In this document: piece by piece, positions 27,930-37,332 of the stretch
Layout of the letters: each line of letters starts with the position of its first letter
Numbering within the stretch: position 1 is the stretch's first letter
Assembly (NCBI GenBank): GCA_964653095.1
Contig: CAZZEH010000020.1
Coordinates: forward strand, 1 to 64,000
Source of the DNA: JAMLHH01 sp964653095
GTDB lineage: Bacteria; Bacteroidota; Bacteroidia; Chitinophagales; JADIYW01
Length of the DNA stretch: 64,000 nucleotides
Reading direction: 5' to 3'
Program-made: the position numbers and the translations under genes
Notes under the pieces: model-generated
What the model saw: only the letters and a program-made list of their open reading frames with translations
What the model was told of the DNA's origin: nothing
Databases searched by the model: none

Positions 27930-28807
27930 TGGATATTCAAGACATCGTACAACAGGTCAAAAAAATTGAGATTAGGTCAAAACTGCTCTCCAGTCAACAG
28001 TTTGCAGGAGAATATAAAACGGCCTTTAAGGGAAGGGGAATGCAGTTTAGTGAAGTCAGAGAATATTCATACGGAGACGATGTCAGACATATCGACTGGA
28101 ATGTATCTGCACGCATGCAGCATCCTTATGTCAAACTTTTTCAGGAAGAAAGAGAGCAGTCCGTATTTTTTTTGATTGACATCAGTCCGTCGGTGCTGAC
28201 TTCTATCGGACACACCGACCGAAGAACACTTATTGCCGAACTGGTCGCCACGCTGGCTTTCTCTGCCGGAAGAAATCAGGATAAGACCGGGCTGATGCTG
28301 TTTGACTCGACTGTCAGAAAAGTTATTCCTCTGTCAAAGGGTTACGGGCATATTCTGCAAATGATTAGAAATATAATCACAGCAGAGAGTCAGGCTGAAG
28401 GCGATATAAACATAGAAGAAGCTGTACAATATTTCAGAAAGCTTTATTCGGGAAATACTGTAGTGTTTCTCATTTCCGATTTTCTGACGGATAATTATAA
28501 AAATGCACTTAAAATCCTGTCCGCAGGAAATGACCTGATTGGCATAAAAGTCAAAGACCCTTTGGATGATTTACTCCCCGATTTGGGGCTGATTCAAATT
28601 AAAGATTCGGAAACGGGCCGGACAGAATGGGTGGACACCTCTTCTAAGTCCTACCGAAAATGGTACCGGTCTCAGGCAGAATTCAGACGAAAGTATTTTA
28701 TACAGTCATTCAAAGAAGTCAGAGCATCCGCAATAGAACTACAGGATAATGAAGACTTTATCAGAGTGCTGCAACGTTTTTTCCGACAAAGAGCTAAAAA
28801 ATATTAG
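27929..28807 (+). CDS. DUF58 domain protein
   Basis: 292 residues without a signal peptide. The DUF58 signature is present (GEYKTAFKGRGMQFSEVREYSYGDDVRHIDWNVSARM, about 28-64), followed by a VWA-like half (FFLIDISPSVLTS) with a partly altered MIDAS motif (DISPS). DUF58 proteins regularly follow MoxR genes and are thought to work with them. The gene overlaps moxR by one base, and the next gene starts two bases after it ends. Confidence 0.93.
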   Translation: MDIQDIVQQVKKIEIRSKLLSSQQFAGEYKTAFKGRGMQFSEVREYSYGDDVRHIDWNVSARMQHPYVKLFQEEREQSVFFLIDISPSVLTSIGHTDRRTLIAELVATLAFSAGRNQDKTGLMLFDSTVRKVIPLSKGYGHILQMIRNIITAESQAEGDINIEEAVQYFRKLYSGNTVVFLISDFLTDNYKNALKILSAGNDLIGIKVKDPLDDLLPDLGLIQIKDSETGRTEWVDTSSKSYRKWYRSQAEFRRKYFIQSFKEVRASAIELQDNEDFIRVLQRFFRQRAKKY

Positions 28808-28808
28808 A

Positions 28809-29714
28809 ATGAAAAAAAGTCTGCTTTTCTGGTGTTGGCTTATTCCGGCTATGCTTTCGGCTCAGGACAGTATAAGAGGAAGTGCATACATTCAGGGAGA
28901 CGAATTGTACCTGGGGAAAGTATTTTTTTTGGAACTGGAAGTTTCTGCTCCTAAATCTGTTCAGGTTTTTCTCCCTGATCGGCAGCCTGAAATTGCAGGA
29001 GTAGAAAAATACGGGATTCCTTCTAAAACTCAGTTTACCGAACACGAATCTATCATTATTCATCAAAAGAGATATCCCTATATAGCATTTGACAGTCTCA
29101 GCGGAACTGCCGGACCTTTTGAAATTACTTATACAGACCATCAGGAAAATAAAAAAACGCTCATTCTTGATCCGATACCTTTTAAAATCCAAAGAATTCA
29201 AGCAGACACCACCGATTCTTTACGTGCGGCTTATGGTCCAATAAATCAGGAGGAAAGAAACGCCATGAATGCATTTTTTACAATTTTGGCTGTATTGATT
29301 GTACTGATACTAATGGTACTTTTCATCAAATGGAGAAAAACAAAAAGTCAGCTTTCTATTCCTGAAAATATCGACCCGACAGAATGGGCTTTGGGACAGC
29401 TTGAAACAGTAAAAGCAGAAATACCGTTTGCCCGGCACAAAGAATCCTGGACTCATCTGTCAGAGATACTGAGGCTGTTTCTGGAAAAGTCCTGGGGCCT
29501 TCCGGCACCTTATTTTTCTACCGGAGAATTGTTGGAAGCTATTGCCAAAAAAAATGAGTACTCTTCGCAGTTAGAGCGTGTGTCTGAACTGCTGTCATTT
29601 TGTGACGGAGTAAAATTTGCCAAAAAAATATCTACGGAGGAAGAGCAGATTAGTGCTTTAACACAGGCAAGAAAAATTATTTTATTTACTCCTGGGCCGG
29701 AGGGTGAAAACTAA
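28809..29714 (+). CDS. Single-span membrane protein of the Bat operon (DUF4381-like position)
   Basis: 301 residues from ATG 28809, which gives a signal peptide (MKKSLLFWCWLIPAMLSAQ). A beta-rich extracytoplasmic region (about 20-145) is followed by a membrane span (AFFTILAVLIVLILMVLFI) and a helical cytoplasmic part (about 185-300). In many Bacteroidota the gene between DUF58 and batA has this layout. I cannot assign a specific activity; a scaffold linking periplasmic and cytoplasmic Bat proteins is plausible. The frame is open further upstream into the DUF58 gene, but that start would lose the signal peptide. Confidence 0.75.
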   Translation: MKKSLLFWCWLIPAMLSAQDSIRGSAYIQGDELYLGKVFFLELEVSAPKSVQVFLPDRQPEIAGVEKYGIPSKTQFTEHESIIIHQKRYPYIAFDSLSGTAGPFEITYTDHQENKKTLILDPIPFKIQRIQADTTDSLRAAYGPINQEERNAMNAFFTILAVLIVLILMVLFIKWRKTKSQLSIPENIDPTEWALGQLETVKAEIPFARHKESWTHLSEILRLFLEKSWGLPAPYFSTGELLEAIAKKNEYSSQLERVSELLSFCDGVKFAKKISTEEEQISALTQARKIILFTPGPEGEN

Positions 29715-29726
29715 GAAGAGATACCA

Positions 29727-30725
29727 ATGAGTCACATTTCACTGTTACATCCCTGGTTTTTACTTCTTTTAATTTTGCTGCCTTTTTTGTGGCGGCATTA
29801 CAAAAAGACTGAAGATAAAATTGTGCCAAAAATTCGCGTTCCTTCCTTAGGAGTCAGCACTTCACCTCCTGTGAGCGGAAGGGTGCGTTTCCGTAAGGTT
29901 CCTGTTTTTTTGAGATTTTTGTCTTTGGCCGTATTGATATTTGCCCTGTCTCGCCCGCAAAAACCTCTCGGCAATATTCCCTTAAATATTGAAGGTATTG
30001 ACATCGTGCTGTCATTGGATATTTCCGGCAGTATGCTTGCAGAAGATTTAAGTCCTAATCGGATTCAGGCAGCTGTCAGAGTAGCAAAAAATTTCATCGG
30101 CCAGCGTCCAAATGATCGAATCGGTCTGGTCATATTCGCCGGTGAAAGTTTTACTCAAAGTCCTCTTACAGTGGATCACAATGTATTGGGAGCACTGTTA
30201 GACAATGTAAATGTGGATGTACTGGAAGACGGAACCGCCATTGGAATGGGACTCGCCACTGCGGTCAACCGCCTGAAAGACAGTGAGGCCAAATCAAAGG
30301 TTATCATCCTAATGACAGACGGAGACAATAATTCCGGATATATAGACCCGCATACCGCTCTGGAAATGGCAAAAGCAGAAAAAATACGGGTTTACACGGT
30401 CGGGATTGGCAGAAACGGTACCGCACCTTTTCCGGTACCGGATCCGTTTACCGGAGTTACGATTTATCAGGATGTGGAGGTCAGAATTGATGAAGCTCTT
30501 TTAAAAACAATATCGGATGAAACCGGAGGAACGTATTACAGAGCCGAGAATAATGAAGACCTGAAAGAAATATACCGCGAAATAGATGCGTTGGAGAAAT
30601 CCAATATTCAGGTCAGTGCATTTACACCAAAACAGGAGTTGTTTTTCCCGTTTGTACTGGCCGGATTAATGCTCATTTTGTTTGAGTGGATGATCAGCAC
30701 TTTTTACTTAAAACAAAATATCTGA
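29727..30725 (+). CDS. batA: BatA, von Willebrand factor A membrane protein
   Basis: 332 residues. Two N-terminal spans (about 8-22 and 58-74) precede a VWA domain with an intact MIDAS motif DISGS at 98-102 and MTDGDNN further on; a C-terminal span lies at about 305-325 (FFPFVLAGLMLILFEWMI). BatA binds divalent metal through the MIDAS and forms a membrane complex with the other Bat proteins. The operon was named for aerotolerance in Bacteroides fragilis. It lies 12 bases after the preceding gene. Confidence 0.94.
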   Translation: MSHISLLHPWFLLLLILLPFLWRHYKKTEDKIVPKIRVPSLGVSTSPPVSGRVRFRKVPVFLRFLSLAVLIFALSRPQKPLGNIPLNIEGIDIVLSLDISGSMLAEDLSPNRIQAAVRVAKNFIGQRPNDRIGLVIFAGESFTQSPLTVDHNVLGALLDNVNVDVLEDGTAIGMGLATAVNRLKDSEAKSKVIILMTDGDNNSGYIDPHTALEMAKAEKIRVYTVGIGRNGTAPFPVPDPFTGVTIYQDVEVRIDEALLKTISDETGGTYYRAENNEDLKEIYREIDALEKSNIQVSAFTPKQELFFPFVLAGLMLILFEWMISTFYLKQNI

Positions 30726-30726
30726 C

Positions 30727-32454
30727 ATGTGGCGGCTGGAACATACAGAGGCTTTGTGGTGGCTCGGTCTGATTCCGGTCATGTTGCTCTGTATCCGGTA
30801 TTTGAAAAACAAGAGAGATCAAAAACTGCAAAAGATTGGGCAGATAAAAAAAGTTACCGCTCTTATGGAATCTTCTTCTTTCAATCTTAAGATATTCAAA
30901 CGGAGTTTGTTTGTTTTGTCTGTAGCTCTATTACTTCTCGCACTTTCCAATCCGCAGGCCGGAAAACAGGAAGAATCTGTCAGTCAGCGAAGCAGTAATG
31001 TGGTTATTGCTCTGGATTTATCCAACAGCATGCTGGCAGAAGATATCGCTCCCAACAGACTTGAAAGAAGCAAAAAGTTTCTGACTCATCTTGTTCAAAA
31101 ACTCAGCGGAGACAAAGTGGCTTTTATCGTTTTTGCAGGTAAAGCATATATTCAAATGCCTTTTACTACAGATTATGCAGCTTTTAATATGCAGTTACAG
31201 GCAATCCATACAGATATGATTCCTTATCAGGGGACAAATTTAAGAGATGCTGTAACTCTTGCGGAGTCCATGCAGGTCCGGGACAAAAGCGAAGAGAAAA
31301 TTTTAATCCTTCTTTCAGACGGTGAAGATCACGATAAGAAAGCAGTTTCTGCGGCCAAACAGGCAGCCACTCACAATATGACCATATTTACTGTGGGGAT
31401 AGGAACTCCGGAAGGCGCCCCAATTCCCGACGATTCCCGATATAAAACCGATGTGTCCGGCAATATTGTTCAATCCAAACTGAATGAAAATGCTCTCAGA
31501 GAAATTGCCGAAGCAGGAGGCGGACAATATTTTAATATCATCCATGAAAAAAAAGCACTCCGCGAAATTCTGAGAAATGTCAAATGGGCTAAGAGCACTA
31601 CAGCAGAAGAACGGACTTATACCAGTTATAAAAGCTATTATCAATGGCTGCTTTTCCCGGCAATAGTTTTACTGATGGCAGAACTTGCAGGGATACCTAT
31701 TTTTAATTTTAGAAAAAAACAACCGGCTCTGATACTCATTCCTTTAATTCTGATTACAGGAAGCTGTCAGCAAAGGGTGCACGAAATCTCAGATTTTAAT
31801 CCGGAAAATGTCCAGCGATATTTCACTGCTTTACAGACAGACAGCAGTGCGGTCAATTTCTATAATTTGGGAGCTTCTTACCTGAAACTAAATCAGCCGG
31901 ACAGTGCCTATATTATGTTTAATCAGACATTAGAGTATCTGCCGGACAGTACTATATCCGCCCAAACTCATTTTAATTTAGGCTGCATTTATTTTAATCA
32001 AAAAAACTATCAGGAAGCAGCAGAAGCCTTTAAAGAAGCTCTGAAATTTCAACCGGGGAATTATCGTGCACAGCATAATCTGAGTCTGGCTCTGGCTCAT
32101 ATTTTCCCGCAGGAAGATTCGCCACAGAAAGACAATCCGGACCAAGACGGAAAAGATGAAAACTCCGACGATAATCAGAAAGAAGAGCAGTCAGAGAGCG
32201 ATAAAAAAGATGAAGGAAAATCTGATGAACAGAAAGAATCCGGTCAGGACTCCGAAAATGAGCAGGAACAACCTTCGGAAAACAAGCCGGAGAATTCTTC
32301 CAAACAGGAATCAGAAACAGACAGCAGACTAACTCCTTTAGAATTACAAAAATTGTATCAATCTTTGGATCAGCAGGAAAAAGTCATTCAGAAACGAATT
32401 ATGACTCAACAGGAAAAAGATAAAAATCAACCGTATATTGAAAAAGACTGGTAA
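30727..32454 (+). CDS. batB: BatB-BatC fusion: VWA domain plus TPRs
   Basis: 575 residues in two parts. The first 330 residues are a second VWA membrane protein like BatA, with MIDAS motif DLSNS at 97-101, spans at about 8-25, 60-75 and 305-327. A short link containing GSCQQ follows, then two to three TPRs (about 375-455: FYNLGASYLKLNQPDSAYIMF, HFNLGCIYFNQKNYQEAAEAF), and a very acidic Glu/Asp/Lys-rich tail (about 465-545). The TPR part corresponds to BatC, which is a separate gene in B. fragilis. The fusion implies a fixed 1:1 ratio. The ATG follows batA by one base, and the stop overlaps batD (TAATG). Confidence 0.92.
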   Translation: MWRLEHTEALWWLGLIPVMLLCIRYLKNKRDQKLQKIGQIKKVTALMESSSFNLKIFKRSLFVLSVALLLLALSNPQAGKQEESVSQRSSNVVIALDLSNSMLAEDIAPNRLERSKKFLTHLVQKLSGDKVAFIVFAGKAYIQMPFTTDYAAFNMQLQAIHTDMIPYQGTNLRDAVTLAESMQVRDKSEEKILILLSDGEDHDKKAVSAAKQAATHNMTIFTVGIGTPEGAPIPDDSRYKTDVSGNIVQSKLNENALREIAEAGGGQYFNIIHEKKALREILRNVKWAKSTTAEERTYTSYKSYYQWLLFPAIVLLMAELAGIPIFNFRKKQPALILIPLILITGSCQQRVHEISDFNPENVQRYFTALQTDSSAVNFYNLGASYLKLNQPDSAYIMFNQTLEYLPDSTISAQTHFNLGCIYFNQKNYQEAAEAFKEALKFQPGNYRAQHNLSLALAHIFPQEDSPQKDNPDQDGKDENSDDNQKEEQSESDKKDEGKSDEQKESGQDSENEQEQPSENKPENSSKQESETDSRLTPLELQKLYQSLDQQEKVIQKRIMTQQEKDKNQPYIEKDW

Positions 32455-34169
32455 TGAAAAGTTATAAAATATTACTCGCTTTCTTTCTGTTGCTTTTGAC
32501 ACAAAAAGCCCGGGCACAAAGTATTTCTATCAGCGTGAGCGAAGATGAAGTGAGTGTCGGACAACCGTTCCTTGTGACTTATACTTTGGAGGGCAATACA
32601 GAAGATTTTGAGAAACCTGAATTTAAAGGGTTTAAAATATACCAGAGCGGCCAGTCCACGAGTACCACCATAGCCAATGGGAAAGTGACAAGGAAAATAT
32701 CTTTTAATTATACCTTAGTTGCCGAAAGTGCAGGGACTTTTGAAATAGATCCTACAAAAGCAGTCATTAACGGGAAAGAGGTTAAATCTCCGTCTTTTAC
32801 CATAGTCGTACTCAATAATTCAGGAGGAGCCAGATCGCAAAACCAACCGAATGCGCCTGCGCGTTCTGAACAGCAATATGCAGATGCAGCCTCTGACAAT
32901 CTGGAGGAAAATATTTTATTACTTGCCGAAACAGATAAAAAAGAAATCTACCTTGGCGAACAGATTACCATTACATACAAACTTCTGAGGAGAGCAGATA
33001 TACAGTCCATAGAAGTATCCAAAATCCCGGTTTTTAACGGCTTCCTGTCAGAAGAAATGGTCATTCCTGAGCACCAGACAGAAAGTATTATATCCTATAA
33101 GGGAAAACGCTACCACTCCTATGCTTTCAGAAAAATGGCACTCTTTGCCAGCAAATCAGGTGCGCTTGTGATTGACCCGTTAGAAGCCAGAGGTACGGTT
33201 TTGATTCCTGAAAAAGACCCTTTCTTTGGCACTACTTTTTTCTCTTCGATGATTCCTAAAAAATTTGAGATTTCGTCTAATAAACTAACCATTCAGGTAC
33301 TTCCGTTACCGACACAGAATCGTCCGAAAAATTTTTCTGGGGCGGTAGGACAGTTTTATGCCGGCAGAACTATTACACCAAAACACATTTACGAAAACGA
33401 ATCGGCCAAAATGAATGTCACAATAAGCGGCTGGGGCAATCTGAAAGCTCTTGGCAGTCCGATAACAAAGTCCATAAACGGTGCGGATATATACGAACCT
33501 GCAATAACAGACGAAGCCAAAACAAATGGAGAAATATATGGCGGCAACCGAACTTTTGAATATAGTCTGGTCCCTAAGAAAGACGGAAAACTGATTGTCC
33601 CTGAAGAAGAATTTATCTATTTCGACCCAAACAAAGCAGCATATATTTCTCAAACCCTGCCTGAAATAACTCTTTCAGTACAGAGTGCAACTGCACAAAA
33701 TGAAGCAGACCACGGAAGCCCGGTTTCATTTGAACACACGCTCAAAAACTCAATGGCTCAACATGATTCCGGCATATCTTTTCCACTGGCAATTGCAGTA
33801 GTGTCGGGATTGCCTTTTCTTGCCTTAATAGGTGTCTTAGCGTGGAGAAAGAAGAAAATTGATAACAGCAAGGTACCCGAAGAAGAGTTTATTTGGCAAA
33901 ATTTGGAACAGCATTCAGAAAAAGAACAATATGTACTTTTAGCCAAAAACTTAAGAAAAAATTTGGCGATATACTTCAATCTGAAAAATGGATTAGACAA
34001 GGATATTTTGGAAAAGATAGAGGATTCTTCTTTGAAAAACCAGGTAGCTTTTATTTTATTGTCCTGCGACAGAGCCGTATTTTCTCCAATGGCAACAGCT
34101 TCGGTATCCCAGCTAAAAGATTTGGCAAAAGATACTTTTTCTAAAATAACCCATTCCGCCCTCACATGA
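32454..34169 (+). CDS. batD: BatD, multi-domain periplasmic membrane protein
   Basis: 571 residues. A signal peptide (MKSYKILLAFFLLLLTQKARA) precedes a long beta-sandwich extracytoplasmic region typical of BatD (SISVSEDEVSVGQPFLVTYTL and a second similar domain at LAETDKKEIYLGEQITITYKL). A single membrane span follows near 445 (FPLAIAVVSGLPFLALIGVLAW), then a cytoplasmic helical tail. It overlaps batB-batC by one base and batE by four, so the cluster is clearly translationally coupled. Confidence 0.93.
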   Translation: MKSYKILLAFFLLLLTQKARAQSISISVSEDEVSVGQPFLVTYTLEGNTEDFEKPEFKGFKIYQSGQSTSTTIANGKVTRKISFNYTLVAESAGTFEIDPTKAVINGKEVKSPSFTIVVLNNSGGARSQNQPNAPARSEQQYADAASDNLEENILLLAETDKKEIYLGEQITITYKLLRRADIQSIEVSKIPVFNGFLSEEMVIPEHQTESIISYKGKRYHSYAFRKMALFASKSGALVIDPLEARGTVLIPEKDPFFGTTFFSSMIPKKFEISSNKLTIQVLPLPTQNRPKNFSGAVGQFYAGRTITPKHIYENESAKMNVTISGWGNLKALGSPITKSINGADIYEPAITDEAKTNGEIYGGNRTFEYSLVPKKDGKLIVPEEEFIYFDPNKAAYISQTLPEITLSVQSATAQNEADHGSPVSFEHTLKNSMAQHDSGISFPLAIAVVSGLPFLALIGVLAWRKKKIDNSKVPEEEFIWQNLEQHSEKEQYVLLAKNLRKNLAIYFNLKNGLDKDILEKIEDSSLKNQVAFILLSCDRAVFSPMATASVSQLKDLAKDTFSKITHSALT

Positions 34170-34906
34170 GAGAACTCCTGTTTACAGCTGCTTTTTTAAC
34201 TGCTTATTTTATCGGATACGGAAATGAACAGGATTCCATATTTGCAGAAGCTTCCCGCATGTACGAAAATGAGAACTACGACAAAGCCTTTGTATTGATG
34301 GACGGACTGATTCAGGAAGGTTTTAATTCTTCTGCTTTGTATTATAACTACGCCAATGTCTGTTACCAAAAAGGGGAGTATTCCAAAGCGATTGCCTTCT
34401 ATGAGAAAGCTTTAAAATTAGACCCGAATGATCAGGAAATATTATCTAATCTGAATTTTGTCAAAAACGAATTAAGTATTAGTGAGGAAGAATCCAGAAC
34501 AAAATCAGGACTGAAAAATCTGAATTATTTATACGCAGCTGTTTTTATTCTATTTTGGATGACAGTTTTATATGCAGCTTATGTGTTGCTTTTATCCCAA
34601 AATATTTACAGAAAAAAACATCTTTTTGTGCTGTCTGTATTTATCCTGATTACATTTTTCACGACTTTTAAAGGAATCCGGTCATATATCGACAATCATG
34701 TAAAAATATATGCGATAGCACAAAAGGACATGACTCTTTACAGCCGGCCTTCACATTTCAGCACAGAGATTTACGAGATATTCAATGGTCAAAAAATAGA
34801 AGTTTTGCAATCGAATCAGGGTTGGACTAAAATTCGCACTCAAAATCAAAAAGTGGGATGGGTACCTTCTTTTATGCTGATTGAAATTAACTTTAAAGGA
34901 AAATAA
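34166..34906 (+). CDS. batE: BatE, TPR and SH3 protein
   Basis: 246 residues. After a hydrophobic N terminus come TPRs (about 25-110: ALYYNYANVCYQKGEYSKAIAFYEKALKLDPN), two membrane spans (about 123-145 and 155-172), and a C-terminal bacterial SH3-like domain (about 185-240: MTLYSRPSHFSTEIYEIFNGQKIEVLQSNQGWTKIRT). It is the last gene of the Bat operon and overlaps batD by four bases (ATGA). No hairpin terminator is seen after it. Confidence 0.9.
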   Translation: MRELLFTAAFLTAYFIGYGNEQDSIFAEASRMYENENYDKAFVLMDGLIQEGFNSSALYYNYANVCYQKGEYSKAIAFYEKALKLDPNDQEILSNLNFVKNELSISEEESRTKSGLKNLNYLYAAVFILFWMTVLYAAYVLLLSQNIYRKKHLFVLSVFILITFFTTFKGIRSYIDNHVKIYAIAQKDMTLYSRPSHFSTEIYEIFNGQKIEVLQSNQGWTKIRTQNQKVGWVPSFMLIEINFKGK

Positions 34907-34977
34907 ATATTATTGAGTAACCAGAAGATTTGTAATACAAAAAATAAAATGAATAAATTACCCAGAGTCAGTAAAGT

Positions 34978-36597
34978 ATGTACATTTTAGGAATCAACGG
35001 AGGAGTAAGATTGGGCTACAGGGACGCATCCGCTGTGTTGGTTAAAGATGGGGTAGTCGTAGCGGCAGTTGAAGAAGAGCGGCTCAACCGTATCAAATCT
35101 TCACCTCATCAGTTGCCGGAATTGGCGATTCATCAGGTGTTAAAAATTGCCGGAATCTCTATTCGGGAAGTTGAGACTGTAGCAACTCATGGAAGCACTT
35201 GGGGAGTTCAGTATGAAGAAGTTTTAAAAAATTTCTTTGAAACAAACTTTGGTTATTCTCCTGAAATAAAACGCTTTCATCACCACGATTGCCACGCAGC
35301 CGGTACATTTTTTTCGTCAGGCTATGACAAAGCCCTAATCTTTACTTTTGACAATTCCGGAGACGGTGTCGGCACACAGATAGCCATAGGAGACGGCATG
35401 AACATAGAAGTCCTGGAGCGTATTCCCCGTCCCAACAGTTTGGGAATGTTTTACGGAATGGTGACTCAATTTTGTGGTTTTGTACGGGACAGTGATGAAT
35501 ATAAATTGATGGGATTAGCGGCTTACGGAAAGCCGGAAGTTGATTTATCCGATGTACTGGAAATAAATGAAAACGGGTTTACATTAAACTTAGACTACAT
35601 ACAGAAAATTGAACCCGGACAACCTCAGCCCAGCGTACAACAAGCTATTTACAGTGAAAAATTAACTGAAAAGTTTGATCCTGCCCGACTAAGAGATACA
35701 GAATTTAATGAGTTCTATAAAAATTTTGCCGCTTCCGCACAGAATCAGCTTGAAAAAGCAATGGTTGCAATTATCAGAAAGTATATATCGCAGACCGGAA
35801 TAAAAAAAGTGTGTATTTCCGGCGGGGTAGGATTAAACTGTGCGGCTAATAAAACCATTATATCCATGCCCGAAGTGGAAGCACTGTTTGTGCAGCCCGC
35901 TTCGGGAGATGCCGGGATCTCGCAGGGCGCGGCGTATCTCGCAGGCATAGAAAAAGAAATAAAACCCAAGTTTGTACACAATGTATATTGGGGGAAATCT
36001 TACTCTGATGAAGAGATTTTATCTGTTGCACAAAAACTTGGAGTACACATCACTCATATTGAAGACCCTGCTCTGACGGCTGCAAAACTGGTTGCTGAAG
36101 GAAAAATTGTCGCCTGGTTTCAGGGAAGAATGGAGTTCGGTCCCAGAGCCTTGGGGAACAGAAGTATCTTAGGCAATCCTGCCATAAAAAACATCAAATC
36201 TATCATCAATCAAAAGATAAAATTCAGAGAAGGTTTCAGACCGTTCTGTCCTTCACTCTTGGAAGAGGATTTTGAATTGTATTTTGAAGGGAAACAGAAA
36301 ATTGCACCTTATATGACTATCAATTATGCCGTAAAAGAACACGTGAAAGAAATATTGCCGGGAGCGGTTCACGTAGATAATACGGCGCGCATTCAAACAG
36401 TAAACAAGATGCAAAACCCTTTGTATCATGAATATCTTCAGCATTTGAAAAAGCTGACCGGTCATGGAGTTTCTATCAATACCAGTTTTAACGTCAGTCA
36501 TCAGCCCATTGTTGAAAATCCCGTTCAGGCAATCTCGACTTTTTACGGATGTGGACTGGATGCTTTGGTCATTGGGAAATATTTGCTATTGAAATAA
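34978..36597 (+). CDS. NodU/CmcH-family carbamoyltransferase
   Basis: 539 residues, two-domain form. The N-terminal HypF/TsaD-like domain has HHDCHAAGTFFSSGYD and FDNSGDGVGTQIA, and CISGGVGLNCAAN. The C-terminal domain has GRMEFGPRALGNRSILGNP and NTSFNVSHQPIVENP. Such enzymes use carbamoyl phosphate and ATP to make carbamoyl-adenylate and carbamoylate hydroxyl groups on sugars or antibiotics. With the glycan genes elsewhere in the window, a surface polysaccharide or nucleotide-sugar substrate is most likely, but this is inference. It starts 71 bases after batE and could be read through from that operon. Confidence 0.92.
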   Translation: MYILGINGGVRLGYRDASAVLVKDGVVVAAVEEERLNRIKSSPHQLPELAIHQVLKIAGISIREVETVATHGSTWGVQYEEVLKNFFETNFGYSPEIKRFHHHDCHAAGTFFSSGYDKALIFTFDNSGDGVGTQIAIGDGMNIEVLERIPRPNSLGMFYGMVTQFCGFVRDSDEYKLMGLAAYGKPEVDLSDVLEINENGFTLNLDYIQKIEPGQPQPSVQQAIYSEKLTEKFDPARLRDTEFNEFYKNFAASAQNQLEKAMVAIIRKYISQTGIKKVCISGGVGLNCAANKTIISMPEVEALFVQPASGDAGISQGAAYLAGIEKEIKPKFVHNVYWGKSYSDEEILSVAQKLGVHITHIEDPALTAAKLVAEGKIVAWFQGRMEFGPRALGNRSILGNPAIKNIKSIINQKIKFREGFRPFCPSLLEEDFELYFEGKQKIAPYMTINYAVKEHVKEILPGAVHVDNTARIQTVNKMQNPLYHEYLQHLKKLTGHGVSINTSFNVSHQPIVENPVQAISTFYGCGLDALVIGKYLLLK

Positions 36598-36606
36598 TAG
36601 ATTTAA

Positions 36607-37332
36607 TTGGTTTTAAAATTTTATAAAGTGAGTGTTTTATATCAGGCAAGTATAGTAATACAGATAACTGCATTCTGCTTGTTAGTTCTTACCTCTAATT
36701 CATGTCAGATAAATAAGAAGTCTGATATAAATGAGGAATTAAGAATTTATCAAAATGAATCATACTCAGAAACTATACAGTCTTTAGTTATCGAAAACCC
36801 CAGCAATCTTCCTGTATCATTTAACTTAGAAATCAATAATGAATTTCCATTAAAAATGACAGATATTCTTGACAATGTTAGAAGTCTATCTGCTCATAAG
36901 AGTATCCCCGTAGAACAAGCTGCATGGGAATACGTTTTTTTTCTTACATTCCATTCTGACCCATATACAGAGGAAAGTTGGCAACATGAACCATTAATAT
37001 TTCTAAATTCCCTTGGTGGAGGATTTTGTGATGACAGAGCTTCTGTATTAGCTAAGCTATGGATGGAATTAGGTTTTAAAGCAAAAATAATACGTCTGGA
37101 AGGTCACGTTGTTCCTGAGGTTTTTTCTGGAAACAAGTGGAAAATGTATGATCCGGATGAAGGAGTATATTATTTAAATGATAGAAATGAAATTGCATCT
37201 GTAAGTGAATTGGAGAAAAATCCGCATTGGATTTCACATCCTCAAAAAAACAAGGTCTTTTCTTTAAAACCAAATTTGTCTTTAGTGGGAGAAATAGCAA
37301 AAGAGTTCGCTAACTTTTATAAAACAACATAG
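36607..37332 (+). CDS. Transglutaminase-like lipoprotein, 5' part of a gene split by an in-frame TAG
   Basis: 241 residues. A hydrophobic N terminus leads to a lipoprotein-like Cys33 (CLLVLTSNSC). A transglutaminase-like core has the expected triad: Cys141 in GGGFCDDRASVLAKLW, His167 in LEGHVVPEV, and Asp182 in KMYDPDEG. These domains include cysteine proteases and cross-linkers. The start is uncertain: TTG 36607 and GTG 36628 are the only candidates, with no ATG. The TAG at 37330-37332 is followed in the same frame by 244 more codons with no other stop until 38065, so the original protein was probably about 485 residues. Composition is AT-richer than in neighbours. Confidence 0.7.
   Translation: MVLKFYKVSVLYQASIVIQITAFCLLVLTSNSCQINKKSDINEELRIYQNESYSETIQSLVIENPSNLPVSFNLEINNEFPLKMTDILDNVRSLSAHKSIPVEQAAWEYVFFLTFHSDPYTEESWQHEPLIFLNSLGGGFCDDRASVLAKLWMELGFKAKIIRLEGHVVPEVFSGNKWKMYDPDEGVYYLNDRNEIASVSELEKNPHWISHPQKNKVFSLKPNLSLVGEIAKEFANFYKTT

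Noticed and set aside
36598..36700. ATG start for the transglutaminase-like gene
   Set aside because: No in-frame ATG precedes the lipoprotein signal; TTG 36607 or GTG 36628 must be used, so the start is left uncertain.
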